DNA of 21,958 nucleotides from JAUIAI01 sp049680625 (lineage in GTDB: Bacteria > Pseudomonadota > Gammaproteobacteria > Burkholderiales > Burkholderiaceae_E). Where the stretch lies: contig JBAUID010000132.1 in NCBI GenBank assembly GCA_049680625.1, positions 1 to 21,958 of the forward strand. The letters run 5' to 3'. This document shows, piece by piece, positions 20,430 to 21,958 of the stretch. Every line of letters begins with the position of its first letter. Position 1 is the stretch's first letter. A model generated the notes under the pieces. The model did not search any database. It had not been told where the DNA came from and was given only the letters and a program-made list of their open reading frames with translations. The position numbers and the translations under genes are program-made.

Positions 20430-21461
20430 ATGAGAGCGCTGGTCATTCACGCAGCACGCGATCTGCGGACAGAACAGCATCCTGAGCCCGAGCCCGGGCC
20501 GGGTCAGGTGCAAGTGCGCCTGGCCATGGGTGGTATTTGCGGCTCTGACCTGCATTACTTTAACAACGGTGGTTTTGGTTCGGTTCGGTTAAAAGAGCCC
20601 ATGGTGCTCGGTCACGAAGTTGCCGGTTACGTGCAGCGCATTGGTGAGGGCGTTGCTGGTATTGATATTGGTCAGTTGGTGGCGGTGAATCCGTCGCGAC
20701 CCTGCGGCCGCTGTGAGTATTGTCAGCAGGGGTTGCAGAATCATTGTCCGGATATGCGTTACTACGGTTCGGCGATGCCATTCCCCCACATCCAGGGAGC
20801 ATTCCAGGACGTATTGGTGGTTGATTCATCTCAATGTGTTAATGCTGACGGCCTGACGGCAAATGAAGCGGCAACGGCTGAGCCGCTATCGGTCGGTTTG
20901 CATGTGGTCAAAAGAATTGGCAGCCTGATGGGCAGGCGTCTGCTACTGACGGGTTGTGGTCCGATTGGGCTGCTGACCATGCTGGCTGCACGCCGGGCCG
21001 GGGCAACAGAAATTGTTGCGGTTGATTTAAGCGATGAAGCATTGGCCCACGCCAGGAATGCTGGTGCCGACACTACAATTAATATTGGCAAAACACCCGA
21101 TGCCCTGGCGAAGTACGCTGCGGGTAAAGGCTATTTCCATGCCCATATCGAAGCCAGCGGTGCGCAGTCGGCGCTGCATGCAGGCATTGCGGCGCTTCGG
21201 CCGCGCGGCGTGCTGATGCAACTGGGCCTGGGCGGTGATATGACGGTACCAATGTTGCAGATAACGGCAAAAGAGATTGATCTGCGGGGGTCGTTCCGTT
21301 TTCACGAAGAGTTTGAAACCGCTGTCAAAATGATGCAGGCGGGTCTTATTGATGTGAAACCGTTAATTACCCATGTGATACCGGTGGCTCAGGCGGAACA
21401 AGCGTTTCTGATTGCCGCTGATCGAAGCCAGTCGATGAAGACCCATATCACCTTTGAGTAA
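20430..21461 (+). CDS. idnD: L-idonate 5-dehydrogenase-like zinc alcohol dehydrogenase
   Basis: A 343-aa medium-chain zinc dehydrogenase. Catalytic zinc ligands are C37 (GGICGSDLHYF), H62 and E63 (VLGHEVAGYV); the structural zinc site is C92, C95, C98 and C106 (RPCGRCEYCQQGLQNHC). The nucleotide-binding loop is TGCGPIGLL. The stretch YYGSAMPFPHIQGAFQ is characteristic of idonate 5-dehydrogenases, separating it from sorbitol or threonine dehydrogenases. It would oxidise L-idonate to 5-ketogluconate, which the divergent SDR could reduce to gluconate. GGGGG stands seven bases before the ATG. The regulator and transporter are not in the window. Confidence 0.87.
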   Translation: MRALVIHAARDLRTEQHPEPEPGPGQVQVRLAMGGICGSDLHYFNNGGFGSVRLKEPMVLGHEVAGYVQRIGEGVAGIDIGQLVAVNPSRPCGRCEYCQQGLQNHCPDMRYYGSAMPFPHIQGAFQDVLVVDSSQCVNADGLTANEAATAEPLSVGLHVVKRIGSLMGRRLLLTGCGPIGLLTMLAARRAGATEIVAVDLSDEALAHARNAGADTTINIGKTPDALAKYAAGKGYFHAHIEASGAQSALHAGIAALRPRGVLMQLGLGGDMTVPMLQITAKEIDLRGSFRFHEEFETAVKMMQAGLIDVKPLITHVIPVAQAEQAFLIAADRSQSMKTHITFE

Positions 21462-21515
21462 GCGGGACCACCGCTATACTGTCGACGTTTAAATTAACGT
21501 TTTCAGGCGGGAGCA

Positions 21516-21958
21516 ATGCAATTCAAGATGTCCGAAGGGTCGCTGTTCGCGGTTCTTCTGCGGTCTCCATGGTGGTACAGCGCACTCATCGCTGTGGTCT
21601 TGATTGCGCTGAGTCTGGCGGCTCTTGGCTCACAATATCTTGTCTTCGGACTGGCGGCTGCTCTTCCGTTTGTTGGTATTTCTGGCATGGCAGCTTATCG
21701 GCAGGCGCAACGCCCCAGTGCACGAGATGTCGATGCGATTATCGAATCGGCGATGGCAATGCCGGCCCGGGACCTGGCCGCTCGAATGTCGGCGGCTTAT
21801 GAAAAGATCGGCTACGAGGTGGTTGCGTTCAAAGGCAGTGCCGCGGACATGGATCTGACCCGCGGCTGGCGTCGGATTCTGGTTTGCAGTAAACGCTTTA
21901 AGGCAGCAAAAACCGGGATTGAACCGTTGAAGGCTCTGGTTGATTCGGGTAAGTCAAT
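21516..21958 (+). CDS. membrane-anchored restriction-endonuclease-like protein (partial)
   Basis: The first 147 residues of a protein cut by the window edge. MQFKMSEGSLFAVLLRSPWW opens the frame, followed by two hydrophobic segments (about residues 20-38 and 43-62). After a linker with RPSARDVDAIIE comes AAYEKIGYEVVAFKG, then ADMDLTRGWRRILVCSKRFKAA, which resembles the PD-(D/E)XK-type core of Mrr-like endonucleases (a hydrophobic strand ending in K/R). Membrane-linked proteins with this domain are widespread in proteobacteria, with unknown roles. GCGGGAG lies just before the ATG at 21516. The family assignment is moderate because the C-terminal half is missing. Confidence 0.6.
   Translation, partial: MQFKMSEGSLFAVLLRSPWWYSALIAVVLIALSLAALGSQYLVFGLAAALPFVGISGMAAYRQAQRPSARDVDAIIESAMAMPARDLAARMSAAYEKIGYEVVAFKGSAADMDLTRGWRRILVCSKRFKAAKTGIEPLKALVDSGKS

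Noticed and set aside
1..21958. Integron integrase gene (intI) or attI
   Set aside because: No tyrosine recombinase motifs were seen in any frame; the platform, if present, lies outside.
1..21958. tRNA or rRNA genes
   Set aside because: No cloverleaf with a T-loop (GTTCRANYC-like) context and no rRNA-like stretch was recognised.

Overview
The window looks like a piece of a gammaproteobacterial chromosome of moderate GC. This is an inference from gene content: SelO, CorA, an idonate/gluconate dehydrogenase pair, and a chromosomal-integron style cassette array. No rRNA, tRNA or other taxonomic marker is present. The left part (about 1-6150) is accessory DNA, the middle (about 6150-13250) is a mixed and partly decayed accessory zone, and the right part (about 13480-21958) reads as stable core genome.

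Left part: a run of integron gene cassettes, all on the + strand and separated by attC recombination sites. No integrase gene lies in the window; from the orientation it would be expected to the left. Four full-length sites are exactly 102 bp from R'' to R', and a fifth gives 102 bp once an inserted element is removed. Cassette order: the tail of a GFA-family gene, two related HigB/HigA toxin-antitoxin operons, a TIGR02574-type antitoxin with a ParE-like toxin, a small zinc-ribbon-like unknown, a BrnT/BrnA pair, a MAPEG membrane protein, and a broken ParE cassette. Each cassette start is complementary to the R'' of its own attC where this can be tested, which confirms the boundaries. An IS110-family element of the IS1111 type (169-1639) sits inside the first attC. 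Its noncoding region carries two 22-nt repeats, one resembling the attC target and the other the element's own end. This is what a target/donor guide RNA (seekRNA or bridge RNA) should look like.

Middle part: the array ends in a damaged ParE cassette whose stop codon is lost and whose reading frame runs through a truncated attC into an IS3-like remnant. An EamA-type permease and a PuuD-like hydrolase follow, then a second truncated attC at 8139-8212. From 8.2 to 13.2 kb there are small + strand genes of families often seen in cassettes (GFA, VOC, NTF2-like, NYN, DUF3291, a molybdopterin oxidoreductase, a small secreted protein). Several are frameshifted or truncated, and no intact attC remains. 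I infer an eroded part of the same accessory region.

Right part: a MOSC protein and the protein-AMPylator SelO form a likely pair on the + strand. They converge on a three-gene - strand operon (alpha/beta hydrolase, MFS transporter with a C-terminal ABM-like domain, CorA). A gluconate 5-dehydrogenase-like SDR and an L-idonate 5-dehydrogenase-like zinc enzyme are divergent around a LacI/GntR-type palindrome. The window ends inside a membrane-anchored restriction-endonuclease-like gene.
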